A DNA stretch of 64,000 nucleotides. Origin: an uncultured bacterium. GTDB lineage: Bacteria > Bacillota > Clostridia > UBA1381. The notes below the pieces were generated by a model. It searched no databases. It saw only the letters and a program-made list of their open reading frames with translations, and had not been told where the DNA came from. Both the position numbers and the translations under genes were made by a program. Positions 32,785 through 40,552 of this stretch are shown here, piece after piece. Location: the NCBI GenBank assembly GCA_905215805.1, contig CAJMRL010000001.1, positions 1-64,000 of the forward strand, in the 5' to 3' direction. Position 1 is the first letter of the stretch, and the number at the start of each line of letters is the position of its first letter.

Positions 32785-32840
32785 TTGACAATGACATCAC
32801 TAAGTGCTATAATCTATTTAGAAAATTTTCTAAATAGATT
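32785..32840 (+). promoter_or_regulatory. Consensus promoter and 30-bp palindromic operator of sdpRI
   Basis: TTGACA (32785-32790), exactly 17 bases, TATAAT (32808-32813). A perfect 30-bp palindrome (32811-32840; half site AATCTATTTAGAAAA) begins in the -10 and ends before the ribosome site, so a bound repressor would block a very strong promoter. Confidence 0.88.
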
Positions 32841-32858
32841 GCGAAAGGAGCGTTGCCG

Positions 32859-33128
32859 ATGGGGTTTCAGGAGACATTCAAGGCTTTGTCCGATGGAGTG
32901 AGGCGCGAAATACTGCTCATGCTGCGTGACGGGAAGAAGCCGGCCGGTGAGATTGCAGCTTGCTTTGATATGACAAACGCTACGGTGTCGTACCATTTAT
33001 CCATCTTGAAAAAAGCCGGACTGATAACGGAGGAAAAAGAAAAGAACTATATATTCTATAAGCTGAATACATCGGTATTTGAAGATATTATGATGTGGTT
33101 TGCACAATTCCAAGACGGTCAGAAATAA
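32859..33128 (+). CDS. sdpR: SdpR-like ArsR-family repressor
   Basis: An 89-residue winged-helix protein from ATG 32859, eight bases after GGAG; a TTG at 32853 is too near that site. TFKALSDGVRREILLMLRDG, KPAGEIAACFDMTNATVSYH, LSILKKAGLITEEKEKNYIF cover the ArsR helix-turn-helix and wing. It lacks metal-binding cysteines of metal-sensing ArsR proteins and matches SdpR of Bacillus subtilis, which represses its operon with sdpI. The gene pair, spacing and palindrome support that model here. Confidence 0.87.
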   Translation: MGFQETFKALSDGVRREILLMLRDGKKPAGEIAACFDMTNATVSYHLSILKKAGLITEEKEKNYIFYKLNTSVFEDIMMWFAQFQDGQK

Positions 33129-33214
33129 ACTGCGCAGACTGACCTATTGGGTTGTTTACAACGCATTTCAGTAATAAGCATGGCCGCATTAGCGGCGGAA
33201 TGGAGATTTTTATT

Positions 33215-33856
33215 ATGAAAAATATATTTAAAAGCAGAAGCTTTATAATACAGCTGGCCGTATGCCTGCTGCCGTTTGTGATAGGCGCGGTGTTTTATGG
33301 GCGTATGCCGGAGCAGATGGCAACCCATTTTGATTTTAACTTTCAGCCGGATGATTACAGCAGCCGGGAATTTGCGCTGTTTGGGATACCGGCAGTTATG
33401 ACGGGGCTGTTTATCCTTTGTACCGGGCTGCTGGAGGTTGATCCAAAAAAACGCGGTATGGACGGCAGGCTCAAAACCATAACACGGTGGGTCATACCGG
33501 TATTAAGCGTATTCGTGCAATGCGTAACTATTTCATATGCGCTTGACAGCTCGCTTAATTTAATAAGATTTATACCCGTTTTAATAGGCATCCTGTTTAT
33601 TTTAATGGGAAATTATCTGCCGAAGTGTAGGCAGAATTACACAATGGGCATAAAGCTGCCGTGGACTCTGAACAGTGAGGAAAACTGGGAAAGGACGCAC
33701 CGGTTCGGCGGAAGGATGTTTGTTGCCGCCGGAATCTGCATGATCATAGCGGCATTCTTCGGCGGTTACGGTGCGGCGGTCATATTTGCGCTTGCAATGG
33801 CCGCATGCTTTGCGCCTGCGGTATACTCGTTTGTGCTTTACCGCAAGGGGATATAA
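33215..33856 (+). CDS. sdpI: SdpI-like immunity membrane protein
   Basis: A 213-residue protein from ATG 33215 with about six helices. The N-terminal part (FIIQLAVCLLPFVIGAVFYG, MPEQMATHFDFNFQPDDYSS) is the DUF1648 type, and NYLPKCRQNYTMGIKLPWTL, NSEENWERTHRFGG is the SdpI signature. In B. subtilis, SdpI both protects against the SdpC toxin and removes SdpR from DNA by binding it at the membrane. No sdpC or maturation genes occur nearby, so it may protect against toxins of neighbours. Operon with sdpR, 86 bases apart. Confidence 0.87.
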   Translation: MKNIFKSRSFIIQLAVCLLPFVIGAVFYGRMPEQMATHFDFNFQPDDYSSREFALFGIPAVMTGLFILCTGLLEVDPKKRGMDGRLKTITRWVIPVLSVFVQCVTISYALDSSLNLIRFIPVLIGILFILMGNYLPKCRQNYTMGIKLPWTLNSEENWERTHRFGGRMFVAAGICMIIAAFFGGYGAAVIFALAMAACFAPAVYSFVLYRKGI

Positions 33857-33920
33857 AAATTGTGTGCCGGTATTTAATAATAATCCCCACAGCTGACCGG
33901 AGCACTGCTCCTATTTTAAA

Positions 33921-33957
33921 AAAGACGGTTGATCACAGTTCAGTGTCAACCGTCTTT
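33921..33957 (+). terminator. Terminator of the sdpRI operon
   Basis: AAAGACGGTTGA (33921-33932) and TCAACCGTCTTT (33946-33957), a perfect 12-bp stem flanked by A and T runs, so it may act in both directions. Confidence 0.82.
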
Positions 33958-33991
33958 ATCATATGCTTCAAACCTGCAAGCACCGGCAAAA

Positions 33992-35218
33992 TCATATCAA
34001 GTTACTTGGAATAAAACAGTTCATATCGTCGATCGGGATAGGTTCCTCACACATGCATATAATACCACCATTCCCGCGCTGAAGAGAAGTTTTATCAAGG
34101 AATGTGAATTTCTTGACTTCTCGTCTATTGGGATTGGCGGATTTTTTTATTTCGAGCGGATGGATAACTTGGTTTTCCTCAACGAACAAATCAATTTCTT
34201 TAGCATTGGCATCACGATAATATGTGATGTTCGATTTTGCGGAGCTATAGGCATAGTTTTTGATAAGCTCCATCACAACATAGTTTTCATAATAATGTCC
34301 GCTGACCGCACCATTCATTAACTGCTGCGGGGTAAGCCACATGGAAAGATATGCGCATAACCCGGTATCACAGAAATATAATTTAGGTGTTTTGGTAAGC
34401 CTTTTGAGTTCGCTATTTGCATAGGACTCAAGTAAATAAACGATCCCCATGCCTTGCAAAAGGTTAAGCCATTCCTTTGCGGTCGGTTCTGAAATATCGG
34501 TGTTTTCGGCAAGCGCTGCATAATTGACCTGCTCGGCCACAAGAGCGGCGCAGGCTCTCAAAAACCTTGTGAATTTAACTGTATCGGTTATACCTCCTTC
34601 TTCCGCTACGTCCCGCATAAGATAGGTATCTACATAAGAACTGTAATATTCCATACGAAGTTCATCGTCCACACCAAGCACCTGCGGCATTCCGCCTTCC
34701 CAAATATGATGGAAAACCTTTTCAACATCATTTTTCGGGACCTGCTTTTGCCTTGCTTGCAATGCTTCCAATGAAAAGTCGAGAGCGGTATCAAAAACAA
34801 TATTGTTTTTTTCTCTCTGAGACATACTGTATAGGTTAAGGATCCCTATTCTGCCTGCCAGTGTATCTCTTATTTTTTTCATCATTTTATATTGCTGAGA
34901 GCCGGTGAGCCAGAACAAACCTTTTTCATCTGATTCATCGCACATGATTTTGATCTGCTCAAACAGCTCCGGAGCCTTTTGTACTTCATCAATGAGAATA
35001 GGCGGCTTGTACGTCTGGAAGAACAGTACAGGATCGGTCTGTGCCAATTCTCTTGCCATAATATTATCAAGCGACACATAGGTTCTGCCGGTCCCTTCGC
35101 ACAAGTGCTTCAGCATTGTGGTTTTACCGACCTGTCTGGCGCCGGTTACAAGAACCGCCTTAAAAAAACCGTTCAGCTTCATAAATTTGCGTTCCAGTTC
35201 CCTTGTAATATATGCCAT
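33992..35218 (-). CDS. AAA ATPase with DUF4143 domain
   Basis: A 408-residue protein. The AAA_14 domain has the Walker A motif GARQVGKT (residues 26-33) and ILIDEVQKAPEL as Walker B; FWLTGSQQ follows as sensor 1. The C-terminal DUF4143 domain has a PD-(D/E)xK-like end (YRDANAKEIDLFVEENQVIH, PLEIKKSANP), with E, D and ExK residues as in nuclease folds. This is a widespread family of unknown role, with many copies per genome in gut Clostridia. It stands alone with its own promoter at 35259-35287. Confidence 0.9.
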   Translation of the reverse strand: MAYITRELERKFMKLNGFFKAVLVTGARQVGKTTMLKHLCEGTGRTYVSLDNIMARELAQTDPVLFFQTYKPPILIDEVQKAPELFEQIKIMCDESDEKGLFWLTGSQQYKMMKKIRDTLAGRIGILNLYSMSQREKNNIVFDTALDFSLEALQARQKQVPKNDVEKVFHHIWEGGMPQVLGVDDELRMEYYSSYVDTYLMRDVAEEGGITDTVKFTRFLRACAALVAEQVNYAALAENTDISEPTAKEWLNLLQGMGIVYLLESYANSELKRLTKTPKLYFCDTGLCAYLSMWLTPQQLMNGAVSGHYYENYVVMELIKNYAYSSAKSNITYYRDANAKEIDLFVEENQVIHPLEIKKSANPNRREVKKFTFLDKTSLQRGNGGIICMCEEPIPIDDMNCFIPSNLI

Positions 35219-35258
35219 GGTTTAACACCTCTTTTTACGATAATCTAAAGTTGTATTT

Positions 35259-35287
35259 ATTTTATCATAAGTTTTGTGTTTTGTCAA
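35259..35287 (-). promoter_or_regulatory. Promoter of the DUF4143 ATPase gene
   Basis: On the minus strand, TTGACA (35287-35282), 17 bases, then TAAAAT (35264-35259). Confidence 0.75.
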
Positions 35288-35339
35288 TAGGATATGCTAA
35301 ACACAAAAGGTTTATTCATCCCATCTTTCTAATTAAGGC

Positions 35340-35368
35340 TTGTATTTTCAAAAGAAATCTGATATAAT
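35340..35368 (+). promoter_or_regulatory. Promoter of the second accessory block
   Basis: TTGTAT (35340-35345), 17 bases, TATAAT (35363-35368). Transcription should begin near 35375, over 300 bases before the first gene. Confidence 0.72.
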
Positions 35369-35423
35369 ATTTTTATAAGTATCAGTGATTACACAGAAGT
35401 AATCAGAGTTATCAGGGTATCAC

Positions 35424-35458
35424 AGTGTCTGGGAGCATTGCTTTCAGGCACTTTTTTT
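35424..35458 (+). terminator. First terminator inside the leader
   Basis: AGTGTCTG and CAGGCACT pair with one G-T pair around a 13-base loop, then seven T. Confidence 0.7.
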
Positions 35459-35558
35459 GTCTTCTGCATCTGGCATAGATGCACAAAAGCGGTAAGGCGG
35501 AGGCACATCTTCCTCCGTCCCATCCGTATAAAAATTTCATGACTAATTTAGCCACAAG

Positions 35559-35594
35559 GCGCTCGGAGAGCATAGACTCTTTGAGCGCTTTTTT
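35559..35594 (+). terminator. Second terminator inside the leader
   Basis: GCGCTC and GAGCGC, with inner AGAG/CTCT, then TTTTTTATATA. It would cut the transcript 100 bases before the first gene unless overcome. Confidence 0.75.
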
Positions 35595-35693
35595 ATATAG
35601 ATCGGAGTCTTTTCGGCTCCCCCAACTCTTTCAATCGGGGAGCCTATGGCCTGCCCCGTTTATATATAAATTATCTAACAGGAGGTAGGTTTT

Positions 35694-36044
35694 ATGTTTC
35701 TTATCATAAAAGCAATCACAAATGTCCCGGATCTGGTAATTGACTTTATTGAGGTCAAATTACAATCCGGTAAAACAGTCTCTTTAAACTGGGACAAAAG
35801 CAGCATAGACCGCTGTGATGAGAAGCTTGTCGGCGAATATGAGGGTGTCTGCTTTGACGAAGAATATGCGGACGGTAAACTGGGTGAATTGCACGGGATG
35901 CAGATCGCAGAAGTTGGTCTTTATTCCGAAACACACAGCGCAGCCGACATTACGATCAATGAGATGTTCTTTGAGGATCAAGGAAACACCATTTCCTTTG
36001 CCGGTATTCTGTTTTCAGGGAAAGCGAGGGATGCAAATGGCTGA
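35694..36044 (+). CDS. Unrecognised 116-residue protein
   Basis: A 116-residue acidic protein beginning MFLIIKAITNVPDLVIDFIE, predicted as alternating strands and helices, without signal peptide or motif I can name. AGGAGGTAGG precedes the ATG, a strong ribosome site. It is the first gene of a tightly packed accessory block and overlaps the methylase gene by eight bases, so it is probably translated together with it. Position hints at a role shared with the methylase or ligase genes, but nothing in the sequence shows what. Confidence 0.65.
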   Translation: MFLIIKAITNVPDLVIDFIEVKLQSGKTVSLNWDKSSIDRCDEKLVGEYEGVCFDEEYADGKLGELHGMQIAEVGLYSETHSAADITINEMFFEDQGNTISFAGILFSGKARDANG

Positions 36045-36723
36045 CGTTTCACCAAAAACCGCTTCTGCTCAACTCGTTTCAGAAATACGGAACCTCGGTC
36101 AGACGCAGGGCTTGAATGTTGTATTTACTACCTTTCTCGAATTGCTGGCCACATCGCTTGCGGCAATTTTTGATCCGCTGCATAAAGAAGAAAGAAGTGC
36201 TCGTTATAACGAAATGATTTCAGATTTATCTCCGGAAGTAGTTTCGTCATATGCAAGAATGTGCGCACTTATGTATTTGGCGGTCAGAGAACATATAGAC
36301 GCTCCATGCGATATTCTCGGCAAAATTTATCATGAGCTTCAATTGAATAACGAATGGAACGGACAATACTTCAGCCCGGACGATATATGCAGAATGATGG
36401 CGATGATTGTTAATCCATCTGATGAAACCATAAAGGAAGATGGATACGTAACTATCAATGATCCAACATGCGGTTCCGGAGCAATGCTGATCGGTTCTGT
36501 ATGGGCTATGAAACAAAGAGGGATTGATTGTAAAAATAAGTGCCTTTTTGTTGGGCAGGACATTGATATTCGCTGTGTATGGATGGCATATATTCAGCTC
36601 TGCCTGTACGAAATCCCCGCCATTGTGATACATGCAAATACATTAACGATGGAGGAATGGTCGTATTGGTATACACAGTCTTCATTTCCGCTTCTCGCGA
36701 AAAAGGAGGCTGCGCATGGATAA
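36037..36723 (+). CDS. N6-adenine methylase-like protein lacking the catalytic motif
   Basis: A 228-residue protein from ATG 36037, after GCGAGGG; a long frame from 35815 lies in the previous gene. WNGQYFSPDDICRMMAMIVN leads to NDPTCGSGAMLIGSVWAMKQ (residues 141-160), motif I of HsdM-type N6 methylases, and FVGQDIDIRCVWMAYIQLCL follows. In complete enzymes a catalytic (N/D)PP(Y/F) motif comes about 60-90 residues later; here the protein ends with no such motif. It may bind S-adenosylmethionine or DNA without methylating, or act with a partner. The stop overlaps the next gene by eight bases. Confidence 0.75.
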   Translation: MADVSPKTASAQLVSEIRNLGQTQGLNVVFTTFLELLATSLAAIFDPLHKEERSARYNEMISDLSPEVVSSYARMCALMYLAVREHIDAPCDILGKIYHELQLNNEWNGQYFSPDDICRMMAMIVNPSDETIKEDGYVTINDPTCGSGAMLIGSVWAMKQRGIDCKNKCLFVGQDIDIRCVWMAYIQLCLYEIPAIVIHANTLTMEEWSYWYTQSSFPLLAKKEAAHG

Positions 36724-36898
36724 TCCATTGGTCATTGTCGTAAACAATGGTATGGTTCAGGAGGTTTATAGCCCAAAACCGTGCCGTACTGAGATTGAGA
36801 TTATTGATCTGGACTTCAACGGGTCGAATGAAGATGCAGAATACGATGCATTGGAACGATTAAACGAAGTCAGACAAAATCTATATAAATTATACTGA
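36716..36898 (+). CDS. Small protein between methylase and ligase genes
   Basis: A 60-residue acidic protein starting MDNPLVIVVNNGMVQEVYSP, with AAAAGGAGG before its ATG inside the methylase 3' end. It has a hydrophobic first strand (LVIVVNNG), a VYSPKPCRTEIEIIDLDF stretch and a C-terminal helix. I do not know the family. Tight spacing on both sides (overlap of eight bases; 15 bases to ligA) supports a real gene in the operon. Confidence 0.6.
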   Translation: MDNPLVIVVNNGMVQEVYSPKPCRTEIEIIDLDFNGSNEDAEYDALERLNEVRQNLYKLY

Positions 36899-36912
36899 AA
36901 GGAGATTTGCAT

Positions 36913-38880
36913 ATGGATGCGAATAAACAAAAAGCAAAACATGAGCGAATGCTTGTTCTGGTTAAACAGCTCAAAGAAGCGGATGCCGCCTATTACCGTG
37001 ATGACGCTCCTATAATGAGCGACCGGGATTATGACATTTTAACGGACGAGTTGAAGGGACTGGAACGTGATACCGGTCTGATCCTTTCCGGATCCCCCAC
37101 ACAGAAAGTTTCCGGAGAGATCCTGGATGAGCTCACACCGGTACGCCACACCAGACCGATGCTGTCAGCCGATAAAACCAAGTCGATCGACGACCTTGTC
37201 AGATTCGCAGACGGACGTGACGTTATCCTGTCCTGGAAAATGGACGGTCTGACACTGGTGCTGCGATACAACGGCGGCGTTTTGGAGCAAGCTATTACTC
37301 GCGGACGCGACGGCATCATCGGAGAAGACGTCACACATACGGTCAAGACATTTATAAATGTCCCGTTATCCGTACCGAACAAGGAAGCGTTTGAAGTACG
37401 GGGTGAAGGCGTCATTTCATGGGCGAATTTTGAGAAAATCAATCTGAGTTTGGACGAGCCATACCGCTCGCCGAGAAACCTGGCGGCCGGAAGTGTCCGG
37501 AAGTTAGACGCGGTCGAAGCCGGGAAACGGCATCTGGAGTTTTTTGCTTTTGATCTTGTAACCGATATGGCTATGGATACCAAGCACGAGCAGCTGGCAT
37601 TCTTAGAGGAGAACGGCTTTACTGTTGTACCGTATGTCAGCTTACCTTCAGTATCTCCCGATGCGTTAAATGACGCGGTGAAACAGACAGATCCAAAAGA
37701 TTTCGGGTATCCTGCGGATGGCTTGATCCTGGAATACGACGATATCGCCTACGGGAAAAGCCTCGGTGCAACCGGGCATCATGAAAACCGCCTTATTGCG
37801 CTTAAATGGGAAGACGAGTTGTATGAAACTCAGTTTCTCGGCGTTGAACTTGCGACAACGAGAACCGGTATGGTGAGTATAACCGGCTTATTTAAACCTA
37901 TTGAGATCGACGGCGCTACGGTAAGCCGCGCATATCTTCATAACCTGGATATGTTTGACGAATTCCAATTCGGCATTGGCGATACCATCAAGGTTTACAA
38001 GGCGAATATGATCATACCGCAGATCGCGCAAAACAATACGCAGAGCAATACGTATACGCTTCCGATGACCTGCCCTTGCTGCGGCAAGCCGCTGAGCATT
38101 CAACATACAACCGGCGGAACACGTCAGCTGCATTGTGAAAACCCTTATTGTGCTGCCAAACTGGTACAGAAATTTAATCATTTCTGTGAAAAAACCAGGA
38201 TGAACATTGAGGGGCTTTCGGCTGTGACGCTTGAAAAATTCATAGGACATGGCTGGATTCGTAATTTCGGGGATCTCTATGATCTGGGAAAACACCGTGA
38301 GGACATCGTAAACACCGAAGGATTCGGCGTAAAATCATATGAACGGCTGCAGACGTCGATCGAAAAGAGCCGGCGCTGTACGTTGGCGCAGTTTATTGCC
38401 GGTCTGGGGATACCAATGGTCGGCAGACACGCCGGGCGTGACCTGGACCGTTATTTCCACGGTTCCTGGGAAAGCTTTGAGCAAGCTATCCAAGACGGGT
38501 TTGATTTTACGCAGCTGCCCGATTTCGGGGAAACAATGCACAACAATATCTATACATGGTACGCGGACAAAGAGGAAGAAAAACTTTGGAGACCGCTGCT
38601 TGAAAAAATTGAATTTATAAAGGAGAATCAGACGATGAGCACAATCATAACACCATTATACGGAAAGACGGTAGTAGCTACCGGCAAATTGGAGAATTAC
38701 ACACGTGACGGCATACAGTCAAAGCTGCTGGAGCTCGGTGCAAAACCTGCTAATTCGGTCAGCAAGAAAACGGATTACGTTATCGTCGGCGAAAAAGCCG
38801 GCAGCAAACTGACCAAAGCGCGTCAGCTGGGCATCACGACACTGACCGAACAGGATTTTGAAGAACTCATTTCAGGTTAA
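36913..38880 (+). CDS. ligA: NAD-dependent DNA ligase, element-borne
   Basis: A 655-residue ligase from ATG 36913, preceded by AAAGGAGA. The adenylation lysine is K109 in SWKMDGLTLVL. Next come ITRGRDGIIGEDVTHTVKT, EVRGEGVISWANFEKIN and SPRNLAAGSVRKLD, as in LigA. A zinc finger (CPCCGKPLSIQ..CENPYCAAKL) sits near residue 390, then helix-hairpin-helix repeats and a C-terminal BRCT domain (GKTVVATGKLENYTRDGIQS). It seals nicks using NAD. A ligase among small accessory genes behind a long leader suggests a mobile element copy beside the housekeeping one, which is not in this window. Confidence 0.93.
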   Translation: MDANKQKAKHERMLVLVKQLKEADAAYYRDDAPIMSDRDYDILTDELKGLERDTGLILSGSPTQKVSGEILDELTPVRHTRPMLSADKTKSIDDLVRFADGRDVILSWKMDGLTLVLRYNGGVLEQAITRGRDGIIGEDVTHTVKTFINVPLSVPNKEAFEVRGEGVISWANFEKINLSLDEPYRSPRNLAAGSVRKLDAVEAGKRHLEFFAFDLVTDMAMDTKHEQLAFLEENGFTVVPYVSLPSVSPDALNDAVKQTDPKDFGYPADGLILEYDDIAYGKSLGATGHHENRLIALKWEDELYETQFLGVELATTRTGMVSITGLFKPIEIDGATVSRAYLHNLDMFDEFQFGIGDTIKVYKANMIIPQIAQNNTQSNTYTLPMTCPCCGKPLSIQHTTGGTRQLHCENPYCAAKLVQKFNHFCEKTRMNIEGLSAVTLEKFIGHGWIRNFGDLYDLGKHREDIVNTEGFGVKSYERLQTSIEKSRRCTLAQFIAGLGIPMVGRHAGRDLDRYFHGSWESFEQAIQDGFDFTQLPDFGETMHNNIYTWYADKEEEKLWRPLLEKIEFIKENQTMSTIITPLYGKTVVATGKLENYTRDGIQSKLLELGAKPANSVSKKTDYVIVGEKAGSKLTKARQLGITTLTEQDFEELISG

Positions 38881-38904
38881 TTCCGGTCTGACCGGAACAC
38901 AAAC

Positions 38905-38929
38905 AAGGCGGGGCAGTCAGCTCCGCCTT
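38905..38929 (+). terminator. Hairpin after ligA
   Basis: AAGGCGG and CCGCCTT with inner GC/GC pairs. Only a short T stretch (ATTTTC) follows, so it is weak and may allow read-through. TTCCGGT/ACCGGAA (38880-38897) forms another hairpin just before it. Confidence 0.5.
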
Positions 38930-38956
38930 AGCATTTTCAGATAAAGGAGAAAATCT

Positions 38957-39205
38957 ATGAACGAAATCAAACTGGGTTTACCGGATGGAACTGTCCTTAG
39001 GGCTGTTGCGTACCCTGATTCGGACTTCCCGGCAATCAACTTATACTGGACAAACAGAGAAACGGGTCTGGACGAAGAGATCTGTTTCGCCGAGTACAAT
39101 CCCGAACAGAGCCCTTGCCACAACCTTTGTATCGGTGTCTATCAATCTGATCAGGACGACACAATATATTACAAGCCATATATGGCGGAAAGGAATGTTA
39201 TATGA
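38957..39205 (+). CDS. Unrecognised 82-residue protein
   Basis: An 82-residue protein beginning MNEIKLGLPDGTVLRAVAYP, predicted as mostly beta strands with a single conserved-looking block NLYWTNRETGLDEEICFAEY. AAGGAGAAAA lies before the ATG. No membrane helix or signal peptide. Its stop overlaps the start of the next gene by four bases. I recognise no family; similar short proteins accompany ligase and DUF4262 genes in clostridial mobile regions, but that is recollection, not proof. Confidence 0.6.
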   Translation: MNEIKLGLPDGTVLRAVAYPDSDFPAINLYWTNRETGLDEEICFAEYNPEQSPCHNLCIGVYQSDQDDTIYYKPYMAERNVI

Positions 39206-39621
39206 AAAGCAGCAACAGAATCAAAATTGATGACCTTTGCATCGATTTATCAACATTAAAAAGCAAAGAAGACCTTATTGCACAATTTAAGGAAGATGGG
39301 GCCACTCATTCCACTTTAATGGATTTTTGCGAAGAATACTTGGAGCGATATCACAATGAGCTGTGCTGGCAGTATCCTATCACAGACGAACTCCATTTGG
39401 GTATGTTTTTTGTCTTGGTAAGCGAAGGTATTTTTTGTGTCCCGTATGACGAAGTTGATGATACGGATTATGAACTATTCTGTGTTGAGGATGCTAAAAT
39501 GCTGGATGCGGATTCCATGGATAATTTCATAAGTGATTGGTATCGGTATGATATGGATTTGAAAAATGCAATGCACGCAATGAGAACCTATCTGCACAGG
39601 AGGGAAAAACATGAGCAGTAA
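39202..39621 (+). CDS. Unrecognised 139-residue protein
   Basis: A 139-residue acidic protein beginning MKSSNRIKIDDLCIDLSTLK, with a helical first half (LIAQFKEDGATHSTLMDFCE) and aromatic, acidic second half (FCVPYDEVDDTDYELFCVED). It overlaps the previous gene by four bases and the DUF4262 gene by eleven, with AGGAGGG before the latter start. No motif allows a function. The acidic character resembles the antirestriction and YodL-type proteins nearby. Confidence 0.6.
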   Translation: MKSSNRIKIDDLCIDLSTLKSKEDLIAQFKEDGATHSTLMDFCEEYLERYHNELCWQYPITDELHLGMFFVLVSEGIFCVPYDEVDDTDYELFCVEDAKMLDADSMDNFISDWYRYDMDLKNAMHAMRTYLHRREKHEQ

Positions 39622-40045
39622 AATTGATTGGATCATTCATTATTGTACAAATGGGGTTTGCGACGACTGCGGGAAGAAGGAATCTGGTTTTCTGCCGTAT
39701 GCCTGCAACGCACATACTCATGGTATGGACAAATACGGGCACATGGACTTTCAAATTGTTTTGGCTCTATCACCGGAAGAGGTTTGTCGTATCTTAAACA
39801 CTCTTGGTCAAAGAGTTCAGGCAGGAGAAAGGTTCAGGGCAGGCGATTATGTTTCCGGAATTTACTTAGACTGTGACATACGATTAGATGAGTATGAGGA
39901 AACAGGACGCCAGGTTCTGCGTATTGTAATTCCCGATCGGAACAATCGTTATCCGGAGCATCCCGCTTGTATGCCACCATACCCGCTTCAATTGTTAAAA
40001 ACGGATAACCTTTATTGGAAAGGAGACTCAGGAACATGTTCATAA
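39611..40045 (+). CDS. DUF4262-like protein
   Basis: A 144-residue protein. An N-terminal cysteine/histidine segment (YCTNGVCDDCGKKE, CNAHTHGMDKYGHMD) is followed by FQIVLALSPEEVCRILNTLG, QRVQAGERFRAGDYVSGIYL and RYPEHPACMPPYPLQL, the DUF4262 pattern. Proteins of this group are widespread and uncharacterised. Here the cysteine and histidine residues could bind metal. The start at 39611 follows AGGAGGG and lies inside the preceding gene; its end overlaps the YodL-like gene by ten bases. Confidence 0.72.
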   Translation: MSSKIDWIIHYCTNGVCDDCGKKESGFLPYACNAHTHGMDKYGHMDFQIVLALSPEEVCRILNTLGQRVQAGERFRAGDYVSGIYLDCDIRLDEYEETGRQVLRIVIPDRNNRYPEHPACMPPYPLQLLKTDNLYWKGDSGTCS

Positions 40046-40395
40046 ATCTATACCAAATAAATTCCGAACTGGACAATGACAGACTGATGTTTTGTAATCT
40101 GAAAACCATTCTAACAGCAAACAGCAATCAGATACCGGCACATTTATATGAATGTGTTTTTAGCGGTGAGCTTGATGTTCAAGATGCTGAAGACGTATTT
40201 AGAATATTTAATTTAGAACAGCCCAAAGACTACCGAGGTCGTTCTATGTCTGTATCAGATGTTGTTGAGTTTGTACACACACCAAATAAGAGTGATTTCT
40301 ATTTCTGTGATTCCATTGGTTTTGCACAGGTAGAGTTTGATAAACAATCTACCAAGTGCCTCATTGTTAATCATGATTATGAAATGGATTGTTGA
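40036..40395 (+). CDS. Freestanding YodL-like protein
   Basis: A 119-residue protein from ATG 40036, after AAAGGAGACT. FINLYQINSELDNDRLMFCN, EDVFRIFNLEQPKDYRGRSM, SVSDVVEFVH and FYFCDSIGFAQVEF align in order with the YodL domain of the ArdA fusion at 16468-18138 (YQLKGGDETLDYRFEPL; YTRFNMDRPADFTGHSLSIS; YCDRFGFSQVPEF). The domain is common on conjugative elements and has no established function. Its presence here marks this block as mobile-element DNA. It is the last gene of the tightly packed run. Confidence 0.75.
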   Translation: MFINLYQINSELDNDRLMFCNLKTILTANSNQIPAHLYECVFSGELDVQDAEDVFRIFNLEQPKDYRGRSMSVSDVVEFVHTPNKSDFYFCDSIGFAQVEFDKQSTKCLIVNHDYEMDC

Positions 40396-40552
40396 AGAAT
40401 GAAAGTGTTTATAGCAAGGCTGGTCTCGGCTATGGTATCAAGAAAAATTTCATTCCAATACAGCACTTTATTCAAATCATTGCATCTTAGTATGATATAG
40501 TAAAGAGAGCTTGTGTTAGGAGGCTCTATAACATTTCAAGGAGGAAAATAGC

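Larger units (their letters stand above)
35375..35693 (+). ncRNA. Long structured leader with six hairpins
   Basis: Between the promoter and the gene at 35694 I count six exact stems: TGATTAC/GTAATCA (35386-35405); AGTGTCTG/CAGGCACT with seven T (35424-35458); TGCATCT/AGATGCA (35465-35483); CGGAGG/CCTCCG (35498-35517); GCGCTC plus AGAG/CTCT plus GAGCGC with six T (35559-35594); GGCTCCCC/GGGGAGCC (35615-35644). Two of them are full intrinsic terminators. This looks like a tandem attenuator or a small RNA gene. I do not recognise a known riboswitch class in it. Confidence 0.55.

Noticed and set aside
35386..35644. Hairpin series as a CRISPR array or tRNA cluster
   Set aside because: The stems are all different and no cloverleaf or repeated unit is present.
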